NCBI GenBank assembly: GCA_949358305.1 | Contig: OX442319.1 | Span: 13,578,001 to 13,642,000, forward strand | Source of the DNA: Strigamia acuminata | Taxonomy: Eukaryota > Arthropoda > Chilopoda > Geophilomorpha > Linotaeniidae | DNA: 64,000 nucleotides | Reading direction: 5' to 3' | In this document: one piece after another, positions 1-8,876 of the stretch | Position numbering within the stretch: the first letter of the stretch is position 1 | Layout of the letters: each line of letters opens with the position of its first letter | Notes under the pieces: generated by a model | The model's input: only the letters and a program-made list of their open reading frames with translations | Databases searched by the model: none | What the model was told of the DNA's origin: nothing | Position numbers and translations under genes: made by a program

Positions 1-2395
1 GGAGCAGCTCCAGAGTGATGCGGGGTGGCGTGTCATCCCAAATTTGCGATCCTTGGGCCGGTGGAATGGATGGTGCTGTCATCGGGTAAAAACCTGAATC
101 CGTCATCAGATTGCGCAATTCTTGAAGGCGCAATTCATCCGACCGTCTCTTTTCTTCCTCTTTTTCTGCTTGTTCACGAGCTTCACGTTCGTCTGCTTGG
201 CGGTGGGCTTCTGCAACTCGGGTTTTTTTCAATTCGTATTCCGCATCTCGTTCTTGCCGTCTTTTTTCCTCCATCATGTTGTTATAGTCCCTGTTGTCCT
301 GGACTTTGTAGAGGTGGACGGAGATCTCACGATGAAGGGTCCAAATTAGGATCTCAACTGCTGTCTCGGAATCGTACGTGCTACACTCGGACATTCGCTT
401 TTCAACCTGTCGCGCAATGTGGGGCCGTCTGTCCATCATCTCCTTTTGGGTCGTACGGAAGTCTCCTTGGTAGACGCTGAAATCTTCTACCATCATGAAG
501 GTGATCAGCGTATTCCAGGCCTTCCATGGGATTTGGAAGCGGGTCTGGGAAACTCCGGGTCCCTTGATGGAAATCTGGACCTCGAATTTTTGCAAGAATT
601 CCTCTACGACTTCCAACGAGTTGACGGGCTTTTGGGTTACTCCATACTTATCATAGGCCAACTCACATCGCGAAGCGACTTTTTTGAATGAAAGTCCAGG
701 TCCGATATTTGGGATGGCGCAGTCGAGTCGGGATCGGTAAGGTGATGAGTCCGAAACAAGAGTCGACGTCACTGGAATTTTCGCGGTGGCAGCCGTTGTG
801 GTTGACATGTTAAAGTTGGCGCCAGATGACGTTGTGGAGGTTACATTGCGCCCAGGAAATTGCGCATAAGTAATCGGCGTCACCGGCAAAGTTGGAACTT
901 TTGAAAATTTTGCCTGCTGACACGATGAAACTTCGGTTGCTGGTGCAATTGGCGAGATCGTGTACGTTTGTGAAAATACATCGGCCGAAGCAGCAGAGAC
1001 GGTTGAAGCTGGAAAAAGATCGGCAGATAAATTAATATTTAAATTGTCAATATCAGGGTTAAATTGTAAACTCGGCGTTGACGCTGATGACGGCGCGTTT
1101 ACGGCTGGTGTCAGTCTAGCGCTCAATGGCGGTCCGCGTGGCCGAGAAAAGTCAGTTTTGGCAGACGGAATGTCGATGTCGCGAATATCAATCATCTTTC
1201 GTTCCAGTCTGCGCACATCACTTATTTTGGCGGTGGGAACACTATCGCGAATTTCATTTGTGATGTCCAGAATCGACGGGGTCACACTCATTGTGGATTG
1301 CACATCGAATTCCGGAAGTCTAGCGGCTGAGATAGATTGTTGAGAATCGTCCATGTTCTCTTTGCGCAATGTTTCTTGCGCAGAATCGTCCGCTAACACT
1401 GGTGATTCAGGGATGAATTGCAGTTGTGGCACTGGTCGTAGCGCCATTTTTTCGGTGTCCTCCTTGGTGGTAATGGTGAGCGTCGCCATCTTTTCGGCTG
1501 CTTTGGCAACCGTCTCGGCCGAAGGTCTAGGCACGAATTGTTCCGTCTCCGTGTCGCGAGTTGGATCGTGCGGGAGCGCCGACGACGAGGTTGCCAAAGT
1601 GTTGCGCACCTTGATGGCTAGTTGCTGCTCTCGATTTGGATTTCGATTCATTGAGCAGGGTGGTTTACGCTGGTAGAAATATGGCAGCGCGGTGTCGGTG
1701 TTGTCATCGATCGTGTGAAGGTCTCCTAGTGATTCCAACGCAATGCTGATCTGCTCTTGAAGGCTCGCATCGGTCCCAGGGAAACTGTGGAAGAATTGAG
1801 GCAACGTCGGTTGCGCTTCGTCAACTTCCCGCTGCTCCTGGTCCATTGGGTCCAAACCGGCGATTTCGTCGGCGAGCAAATTCGGCACTTGCGCAAATGT
1901 AACGCGCATTAACTCAGCTGTCGGGTAAATCCAGCTCCTAGGCACGATTCTCGCCTGCCTCGCCTCTCGCTGGAGTCGATGCCAATATTTAAAATGGCCG
2001 GCGCGGAATCTTTGCACCATGGCTGGCGTCCCGTTTGGTGGGCGGAATTGGGGAAACTCTACTCCGATCAAATACACCTTGTCCTGGACACGACGAAACA
2101 GGCACCAGCCATAAATCTGGCGCATCCACACACGATGAAATCCGCGTCGAAGATCACCCCGCCCGTCACACGCTCGGCAAGTCTTATCCACGCCTGTAAC
2201 AACCAATTCGTACCCGTATCCGGAACAAACCGGGCATATCTCAAAGTTTGGAAAGCTGTGTTCACGGGGGTCGTTCGGATGCCAGCATGGAAATTTAGGC
2301 GGCCCGACTGCGTGGAGTGGCGGTTCGGCAAAGTTCTTCGGATAAGGTTCGCCCGGGAAATCTTCCTTGCAACGACACACATGTTTGTCGGCCAT
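1..2395 (-). CDS. Third long ORF downstream of pol (at least 798 codons, incomplete at window edge)
   Basis: Reading the minus strand from the ATG at 2395 gives 798 codons with no stop down to base 2, so the frame is open to the window edge. The protein is not recognised. Its N-terminus has CxC at residues 7/9, C37, and two CxxCxGxG-like motifs at residues 54-61 and 73-80, resembling half of a DnaJ-type zinc-binding region. The middle (about 200-550) is Ser/Thr/Pro/Ala-rich and probably disordered. Residues about 700-770 are a highly charged Glu/Arg/Lys stretch likely to form a coiled coil. I see no signal peptide and no membrane segment, so it is not a typical envelope protein although it sits where errantiviral env would be. 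It shares with gag/pol the abundant TTGCGC/GCGCAA hexamers, which supports membership of the same element. A nested second element or a host gene remain possible. Confidence 0.8.
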   Translation of the reverse strand, partial: MADKHVCRCKEDFPGEPYPKNFAEPPLHAVGPPKFPCWHPNDPREHSFPNFEICPVCSGYGYELVVTGVDKTCRACDGRGDLRRGFHRVWMRQIYGWCLFRRVQDKVYLIGVEFPQFRPPNGTPAMVQRFRAGHFKYWHRLQREARQARIVPRSWIYPTAELMRVTFAQVPNLLADEIAGLDPMDQEQREVDEAQPTLPQFFHSFPGTDASLQEQISIALESLGDLHTIDDNTDTALPYFYQRKPPCSMNRNPNREQQLAIKVRNTLATSSSALPHDPTRDTETEQFVPRPSAETVAKAAEKMATLTITTKEDTEKMALRPVPQLQFIPESPVLADDSAQETLRKENMDDSQQSISAARLPEFDVQSTMSVTPSILDITNEIRDSVPTAKISDVRRLERKMIDIRDIDIPSAKTDFSRPRGPPLSARLTPAVNAPSSASTPSLQFNPDIDNLNINLSADLFPASTVSAASADVFSQTYTISPIAPATEVSSCQQAKFSKVPTLPVTPITYAQFPGRNVTSTTSSGANFNMSTTTAATAKIPVTSTLVSDSSPYRSRLDCAIPNIGPGLSFKKVASRCELAYDKYGVTQKPVNSLEVVEEFLQKFEVQISIKGPGVSQTRFQIPWKAWNTLITFMMVEDFSVYQGDFRTTQKEMMDRRPHIARQVEKRMSECSTYDSETAVEILIWTLHREISVHLYKVQDNRDYNNMMEEKRRQERDAEYELKKTRVAEAHRQADEREAREQAEKEEEKRRSDELRLQELRNLMTDSGFYPMTAPSIPPAQGSQIWDDTPPRITLELL

Positions 2396-3125
2396 GTTGT
2401 CTCAACTAGGTGTAATTGTGCCTAATTGATTTCAATCATTGGGATTATATACACAAATTGCAAAAATGAACATATCACAAACGTTACTTACAATTAGAAT
2501 TGCGCAAGTAATGAACGCGCACAAAACATAACACACAAGATTCAACACATGATGTTAATCCAAGGGAGAAAAAATGCACGAGTGTCAAACGCTTCGAGAA
2601 CTTTCTCTCACAGGTGTCATAAAAGCACATGGGTATGAAGTGTGGGTGTTCGAGATTACAGTCGTAACTGTTTCAATAGAACGACGAACTCTAGTGTGGG
2701 GAATTGGAAGTTAACGAAAGATTGTAAATGAATGTTCTAGAAGAAATAATCAAATTTAACATTGATCTTCAATGAGAAAATTTAGCATATACAAATCTAA
2801 ACACACATAGGTATATATAACTAGGTTGAAATAATAAATTGGGAAAATAAATAATCTAAACACGTGGTGTTTTGAAAATGCAATTAAAAGTGTCACACTC
2901 TAGTGGGCAATTTTGTCCTCACTGGAAATGGACTTAGTCAATTTTGAAATGAACACATATGAAACGTGAAACGAATAACATAAAACATAAAATATTTAAA
3001 AATAAAGAAACATAAAAACATAAATGAAATTTTTCTTTAAAGTAACGATGGGATTACACCGGATTACTTTGGTTTTTTTTTTTTTTGTTTTTCTTTTTTT
3101 TTTTTTTTGAAAATAAATAGAAAAA
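2396..3125. other. Non-coding spacer between pol and the third ORF
   Basis: AT-rich and without a credible reading frame. Near its pol-proximal side (about 3070-3109) the plus strand has long T runs, so the retroelement RNA strand would be A-rich there. I compared this spacer with the presumed 5' LTR (10777-11452) and they are not alike, so it is not the 3' LTR of the same element. Confidence 0.6.
2444..2451 (-). promoter_or_regulatory. TATA-like box upstream of the third ORF
   Basis: The minus strand reads TATATAAT about 49 nt before the ATG at 2395, which could place a start site in the short leader. A possible splice acceptor (CACCTAG) also lies about 12 nt before the ATG. The sequence therefore allows either a separate promoter or a spliced subgenomic RNA. 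Neither is proven. Confidence 0.35.
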
Positions 3126-6100
3126 TTATTTGAAAGAAAGAAAATAAGCAGTGAAAATATCCAGTGTGTTAGCAGTATAATTTTCGACATGCTTGTCGAT
3201 AATTTCGACATCTTTTAAAGTTAGGAAATTAATTTGCGCAAAATGCCAATGGCGAAGTTCAACAACGTTGTATGGTTGTGTTTTTCTGCCATTTTGGTCC
3301 ATTAAGATGACAGTGTTGGGGCCTACTAATTTGTGAATGATATAGACTCCTTCAGTTCGCTGGCGTAAGCCTGCTGCAAACTGTCTGTCGGCGGAAGAGG
3401 GTTGCCGATTGCGCAACGTTACCCAATCGCCAGGGCGAAAGTCATGAGCGCGACGTTTTAAATCGAACCACTTTTTGTGGCGGATCTGGGATTCGCGCAA
3501 ATTGTTCATCGCCCTTTCTCGCATGGTGCGCATTTGCTCATGAAGGTTTTCAGCCTCAGATGGTGGTAAAGGTTCTCCGTCATCTGTGTCACTATCAATA
3601 TCACCAGGGAATCTGGCTTCTTGGCCTGTAACTAACTTAAATGGAGAGTACTTTAACGAAATTTGGTACGCCGAATTGATTGCCAAAACAAAATAGCCGA
3701 TATTTACATCCCACCTGTCGTGGTCGTCTATGTAAGCTAAAATGCAGTTCTTTAAGGATTGGTTCAGGCGTTCGGCAATATTGCCTTGGGGATGGTACGC
3801 TGCAGTGTAGCGGTTTACTGCGCCTAATTGCTGGATTTGGCTGCGAAATTCAGGTGACCTGAACGCGGGGGCATTGTCGCTGATAATGATTTTGGGGAAA
3901 CCCCAGCGTTTCGTAAATTTCTGAATTTGCGCAACTGAAGTTGCGATAGTCGAATCTTCTGTTAGTCTTACGTCTAACCAACGACTCGCTGAGTCGACCA
4001 TTACAAAGGCATAGCAGTGGCCGCCCACTGAACGTGGTTTTTTGCCATAGTAATCAATGTATATTGCGGAGAACAAGTGGCGCGCTCTTGACATTATCAT
4101 TTTGCCATAAGGCAAGCGATTTAATGGTTTCGCGCGTTGACAAGCCTCGCAAACCTGGATCCAAGTTTGAACATCTTCTCTCATTTTGGGCCAATATACA
4201 CGCGTCTTTAAACGATGGAGGGTTTTTTCTCTGCCCATGTGTCCCACTACTGGAGGGTAATGCATTGCGCGGAAATATCGTTCGCGCAATTCCAAGGGGA
4301 GATAAATTTGACGCCTCTTGCGTATTTCATTAATGTGGACTGGTGGAAAACGACACAACATATCTTTATGCATACCAAAATTTTGCGCGCCTTTTTGAAT
4401 TTGCGCAGCTTCGACTGGATCGACCGGCAGCATTTGAGCAGTTAAGTAGTATATCAACTCACGCGACCACGGATCTTGTCTCTGTGCGGCTATTATTTCA
4501 GCGGCATCTGGTAACATTTCAAATGGTGGATGTTCAATAGGTGGATCGTGTTCCAATTCAGCCTGTTGCTCCGCTTCAGTGAGCCTTCTGTCTGATTCTG
4601 TAAATGTTCGTTCAGATCTCGGGCGCAGTCTTGTCGGAGTTCGCGGCATTCCACCTCTTGGTACTGGATACTCCACCGGCGAAGGAAAATCCCGAATCGG
4701 GCTAAAACTGTCTGTGTCGGATGACGACGTGTCGGAGTCCGGCTCAGAAGGGTATCCATCGGGGAGTTGGAGTCCAGAAGGCCCAGGTCCGGGGTCAAGC
4801 ACTGGTGGCACAGTTGGTGCTGTATCAGTTGTCGTTGACGGCGTAGACGCAGGAGAGGTTGGAGGAATAGGAGATTGCGATATTGGAATGGATTGTGTGG
4901 GAGAAGGTGTAGGAAAATTAGGAATTTGGATAGGAGTTGATTTTGGTGTAGGTTTTGGTTTTGGTGGCAAAATATGAGAAGGAATTCCAGCTGACTTTCG
5001 AGGTCGTCCTTTAGGTCTAGGAATTGGTGGAGTGGGTATTTTGGAAACAGGAGTTGGTGTAGAAATAAATTTTTTACGAGGAGGTAAAATATGGGAAGGA
5101 ATTCCAGACGACTTTTTAGGTATTCCTTTTGGTTTTAAAGTGAGGGGAGTTGGTGCTGAAGGAATGGAAACTTCTGATTTACTTAGAGAATTGGGTTGGT
5201 CAGGGAGCGTCGGAGGAGGAATGGGAACAGGAATAGGACTAGGAAAGGCTGTGGGAATAGGTGAAACCACTAAACGAGGTGCTTTCGGTGTCCTTTTGCC
5301 TTTTCCAACTCTCTGTGCCTTTAATAATTTTGGTTGTTTCCATTTCTTTACATTAGCGCCATATCTTGGTAATTTCGGAGATATTTTCGGAACTAAAGTG
5401 GGATCTCTTAATTTAGCTCGAGTTCTTGTCGCAATGGCCCGTTTGGCGCGAGGGGAGAGCACTGGGATTATCATAATCTTACGTGGTCGTCCTCTTTTCT
5501 TCGTTAATATTGGAATTAACGAATGTTGTCTGCGCGCACGAAGTGGCACTGAAACACGAACTGATGGAGAATTAGGTGAAATTACTGGTAATGTAACTGG
5601 AGTTGTTTGTTGAGTTGGTTGCGCAACTGGAGTTGACGCAGTTGTGGAGGTGGGTTGCGCAATTTGAGTTGGCGCATTTGATGGTGTTGTGGTCACTATA
5701 ATTCGGCGAGGAATGAGGGATTTCCTTTTTCCTTTCTTTGGTTTAGTTGGTGAAATGGCTGAAATTAAAGTTGATTTAATAAATTTATCTTTGAACATTT
5801 TCTTAAATTGTCTATTAATGTCTTTTGGCAACTCAGTAATTATGGATAATGCTGGCCACTGACTACAGTCATCAAAATATGCGGTGTAGCAGGCTTCGTC
5901 GACGAGTGGGCTGTCGTCTTCCTCGTCATCTTCGGGTGGATCGACTGGTGCTCTGCTTAACGCGTCCGCCACTCGATTCTTGCATCCTGAGCAGTGCAGG
6001 AAAGTGAATTTGTATTCGCTTAATGAGAGTACCCAACGAGCAAGTCGGCCAGTTGGTTCTCTTTGTTGAAACAACCACTTTAAAGAACGATGATCACTCT

Positions 6101-8876
6101 CCAAATAAAATGGCATCATTTCTAGATAAGCGCGGAAACGTTTCACTGCCCACACGGCTGCTAGGCATTCAATTTCAGTCACATTATAGTTTTTTTCAGC
6201 ACTGTTAAGCGCACGGGAAGCGAAAGCTATGGGAATTCTTTCTCCTGCGTCATTTAGTTGCATTAAAGCTGACCCCAAACCGGAGTAGCTTGCATCTGTT
6301 TGGAGGATGAATGGCTTCTTCCAGCTGGGAAAACGTCTCTTTAGCGTTGGAGTCGCTATTTGATCTTTGAGATAATCAAAAGCTTCTTGTTGCGCCTCAT
6401 TCCAATGCCAAACAGCATCTTTTTTGAGTAATGGTCGGAATACCTCACTTGTCTTGGAAAAGTTCGCAATAAAAGATTGATAATAACCCACCATACCTTT
6501 GAAACGTTGTAACTCGCGCAAATTTGTTGGCGCAGGATAATTTTGAATAGCTGACACTTTTTTCAGATTTGGAGAAATTTGACCGGATTCCACGATGTGG
6601 CCCAGAACTTCGAGGCGCTGTTTACAGAGCTCGGTTTTGTTGGCGTTCATGGTGAAACCAGCATCAAATAATTCTTCCAAGACGAGGCGCAAATGTTGAA
6701 CATGCTCCTCAAATGTTTTGCTAAAAATAATAACATCATCAATGTATACAAATACAAATTTATATAAATATTTGGCCAAGGTCTTATTCATCGCTCTTTG
6801 GAGTGTTGCCGGACCGTTGATGGGGCCGAAAGGCATACGAACGTATTCAAATAGTCCTCGGTGTGTTATGAAGGCCAAGAATCGCTCATCTCCCTTGCGC
6901 ACTCCAATTTGGTGAAAGGCCTCGCGCCCGTCGATTATCGAGAACCAATGTGCACCGCCTAAATACGCAAATATATTGTCTATGTCCGGAAGTGGATACA
7001 CATCCGGAATTGTTTGCGCATTAATGGGTCTGAAGTCCATTGCTGTCCTCCATTCCCCGGTCTTCTTGGGCACGACCACTGGGGCAACGGCACAATCACT
7101 TTGTGAACGGCGAATTATACCTTGTTGAAGTTTCTTGTCGATGTATTTGTCGATAATTGCCTTTTTCGCAGGGTTTACGGGTCGTACTGGAACATGGATC
7201 GGACGAAAATCCGGTTTCAGATTAACTTCGTATTCCGTATTATTACATAAACCGATTTCCTCGCGGAAAATCTGTGAAATTGGCTGTAAAGTTTCAATTA
7301 GTAGTTTGATTTGCGTAACGGTCAAATGGTTCCATAGTTGGTGGTAAATCCAATCGAGATCGGTCGGATCCTCACTGGGCCGGTACTGCAAAAAGTTGAT
7401 ATTGTAAACATTTGAATTTGAGTCGTTCTCACCATTAGTAGGTTGCGCAGTTGTTCTGGAGTAGTTAATTAACTTCTTTTGGTCGTTAATGCCCTTGGCT
7501 CGTTGCGCAATCAATTGTTTGGCGATGGGACGAATAACATTCAATTTATGACGAAGGCGGCGCAATCGACGAAATTGGCTTAAAGTTAACTTACGAGAGA
7601 TTGTCTTTTTCACTTTACTCGAAGTTCTCGAAGTTTTCTTTCGTTTTGGTGACCAGATGTTCGACCACGTTGTCCGACTGCGATGCCTAATTGTCTTTAC
7701 CTGTCTTTGTGAGTCGTCGTTTGGATACTCAAAAACCTCATTTCTCAATGGTTGGTGTAACAGCAGAACACAGTTAATGTCGCTGGATGGCGCAGGTTTT
7801 TTAAGTATTTTATTTGGAACAATCTCACTTATTTTAGCGAGTGGAGTTGTTGATTTATCCAATCCTTCTGGTGCCATTGGGAACACGAGAATGGACTCAG
7901 ATTTTTTGGCGTCTTCGTAGGTCACGAATTTACGAATTTCGTCTGAGCCAGCCAAGCTCCACTGGCTCCTTCCATGATCGATGGTTGCTCCGACTGCTTG
8001 GTTAAAGTCTCGTCCGAGGATCAAGTCATTTTTGGCATCAGGCAACACCAAACACACGAATTTCACCACTCCTAATGGCGCTCGCAACGCAAGCGTCACT
8101 GACTTTGAAGCAGTTACTACATGTCCGGAGGCGACCTGTACCTGTTCATGTAAATTAATAAATTCGAGTCCCATCTTTTCATGAAGTTGTTGAAATAATT
8201 CCTCGCTCATGATACAAGTTTGAGCACCTGAATCTAAAAGCGCGGTAAATGACACATTTGCCCAAGATATTTTTACGCATGGAGCTTCTCGGCGCAATCT
8301 ATCGGCGCGTGTTATCTCAATAATCGGTTCTTGAGATTCTTTAAGTTCTTCCGATGTCAACATAACAAAAGATACCTTCATTGGAGCGATCACTTCCTTG
8401 GGCGCTTCCGCTGAATTGACACTGGGAGTAGTCTTAATAATGGGAATTTTAAAGTTTTTACTCACATTCTTGGTGATTTGTTTCTGTGCAGTCGCAGCTT
8501 GCAAGGCTGTCGACTTTGAAACAGGTCCGGATGCTAGTTGGAAAGCTACAGGTTGCAAAACTGAAGTTTTCCTTTGATTCGTCACTATCGGTGATGAAGA
8601 TGGAGGTGTGGATGATACAACACTAATTCCTGGTTTAGACTCACTAGGAGTGATAGAAGGAGTCGTTGTTGTGGGAATAATCCTATCGGAAATGTTCTCG
8701 TCAAGGGTGATGTCGGGTGGAGCACGTCTTGTTGATTCCACACGTTTTACGCTTGTGGAGACCGGTTGATTTACTTGCGGCCTGGCTCCGCCGGTCGTGG
8801 GAACTTCAGGCCGTCGGAGTTTTCCTGCCTCTCGAAAACTTTGTAGCACACAGGACAAATAGGGCGCCAAGTAGTG
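3126..8876 (-). CDS. pol: Ty3/gypsy Pol polyprotein: protease, RT, RNase H, integrase
   Basis: Open from just after a TAA at 8879-8877 to the stop at 3126. The first codon shown by simple ORF calling is TTG (8870), so expression by -1 frameshift from gag is expected. Residues below count from that TTG. The aspartic protease DSGA motif is at 213-216. Reverse transcriptase carries the YIDD catalytic box at 709-712. RNase H has its first Asp at 859, followed by the expected Glu, Asp and ADALSR segments. A Pro/Ser/Thr/Lys-rich linker of about 400 residues follows. Integrase has a His-His-Cys-Cys zinc region (about 1536-1577) and a DDE triad at D1606, D1665 and E1700, the last two exactly 35 apart. 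A basic C-terminal domain follows. No stop or frameshift interrupts these domains. The RT motif GREAFHQI and a GPATLQR segment differ slightly from the commonest gypsy forms. Confidence 0.95.
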   Translation of the reverse strand, partial: HYLAPYLSCVLQSFREAGKLRRPEVPTTGGARPQVNQPVSTSVKRVESTRRAPPDITLDENISDRIIPTTTTPSITPSESKPGISVVSSTPPSSSPIVTNQRKTSVLQPVAFQLASGPVSKSTALQAATAQKQITKNVSKNFKIPIIKTTPSVNSAEAPKEVIAPMKVSFVMLTSEELKESQEPIIEITRADRLRREAPCVKISWANVSFTALLDSGAQTCIMSEELFQQLHEKMGLEFINLHEQVQVASGHVVTASKSVTLALRAPLGVVKFVCLVLPDAKNDLILGRDFNQAVGATIDHGRSQWSLAGSDEIRKFVTYEDAKKSESILVFPMAPEGLDKSTTPLAKISEIVPNKILKKPAPSSDINCVLLLHQPLRNEVFEYPNDDSQRQVKTIRHRSRTTWSNIWSPKRKKTSRTSSKVKKTISRKLTLSQFRRLRRLRHKLNVIRPIAKQLIAQRAKGINDQKKLINYSRTTAQPTNGENDSNSNVYNINFLQYRPSEDPTDLDWIYHQLWNHLTVTQIKLLIETLQPISQIFREEIGLCNNTEYEVNLKPDFRPIHVPVRPVNPAKKAIIDKYIDKKLQQGIIRRSQSDCAVAPVVVPKKTGEWRTAMDFRPINAQTIPDVYPLPDIDNIFAYLGGAHWFSIIDGREAFHQIGVRKGDERFLAFITHRGLFEYVRMPFGPINGPATLQRAMNKTLAKYLYKFVFVYIDDVIIFSKTFEEHVQHLRLVLEELFDAGFTMNANKTELCKQRLEVLGHIVESGQISPNLKKVSAIQNYPAPTNLRELQRFKGMVGYYQSFIANFSKTSEVFRPLLKKDAVWHWNEAQQEAFDYLKDQIATPTLKRRFPSWKKPFILQTDASYSGLGSALMQLNDAGERIPIAFASRALNSAEKNYNVTEIECLAAVWAVKRFRAYLEMMPFYLESDHRSLKWLFQQREPTGRLARWVLSLSEYKFTFLHCSGCKNRVADALSRAPVDPPEDDEEDDSPLVDEACYTAYFDDCSQWPALSIITELPKDINRQFKKMFKDKFIKSTLISAISPTKPKKGKRKSLIPRRIIVTTTPSNAPTQIAQPTSTTASTPVAQPTQQTTPVTLPVISPNSPSVRVSVPLRARRQHSLIPILTKKRGRPRKIMIIPVLSPRAKRAIATRTRAKLRDPTLVPKISPKLPRYGANVKKWKQPKLLKAQRVGKGKRTPKAPRLVVSPIPTAFPSPIPVPIPPPTLPDQPNSLSKSEVSIPSAPTPLTLKPKGIPKKSSGIPSHILPPRKKFISTPTPVSKIPTPPIPRPKGRPRKSAGIPSHILPPKPKPTPKSTPIQIPNFPTPSPTQSIPISQSPIPPTSPASTPSTTTDTAPTVPPVLDPGPGPSGLQLPDGYPSEPDSDTSSSDTDSFSPIRDFPSPVEYPVPRGGMPRTPTRLRPRSERTFTESDRRLTEAEQQAELEHDPPIEHPPFEMLPDAAEIIAAQRQDPWSRELIYYLTAQMLPVDPVEAAQIQKGAQNFGMHKDMLCRFPPVHINEIRKRRQIYLPLELRERYFRAMHYPPVVGHMGREKTLHRLKTRVYWPKMREDVQTWIQVCEACQRAKPLNRLPYGKMIMSRARHLFSAIYIDYYGKKPRSVGGHCYAFVMVDSASRWLDVRLTEDSTIATSVAQIQKFTKRWGFPKIIISDNAPAFRSPEFRSQIQQLGAVNRYTAAYHPQGNIAERLNQSLKNCILAYIDDHDRWDVNIGYFVLAINSAYQISLKYSPFKLVTGQEARFPGDIDSDTDDGEPLPPSEAENLHEQMRTMRERAMNNLRESQIRHKKWFDLKRRAHDFRPGDWVTLRNRQPSSADRQFAAGLRQRTEGVYIIHKLVGPNTVILMDQNGRKTQPYNVVELRHWHFAQINFLTLKDVEIIDKHVENYTANTLDIFTAYFLSFK
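8771..8876 (-). other. gag-pol overlap; -1 frameshift window
   Basis: Gag codons start at positions equal to 1 modulo 3 and pol codons at positions equal to 2 modulo 3 on the minus strand, so a backward slip of one base is needed within these 106 bases. Two runs could assist slippage in the gag frame: GTT TTC and GAA AAC. Neither is a perfect X XXY YYZ heptamer, so the exact site is uncertain. Confidence 0.7.

Noticed and set aside
25-1676. Several plus-strand frames of 75-151 codons
   Set aside because: They lie antisense to the 798-codon minus-strand frame and show no domain; shadows of it.
2396-3125. Spacer after pol as the 3' LTR
   Set aside because: Does not align with the presumed 5' LTR; no TG...CA pair or repeat found.
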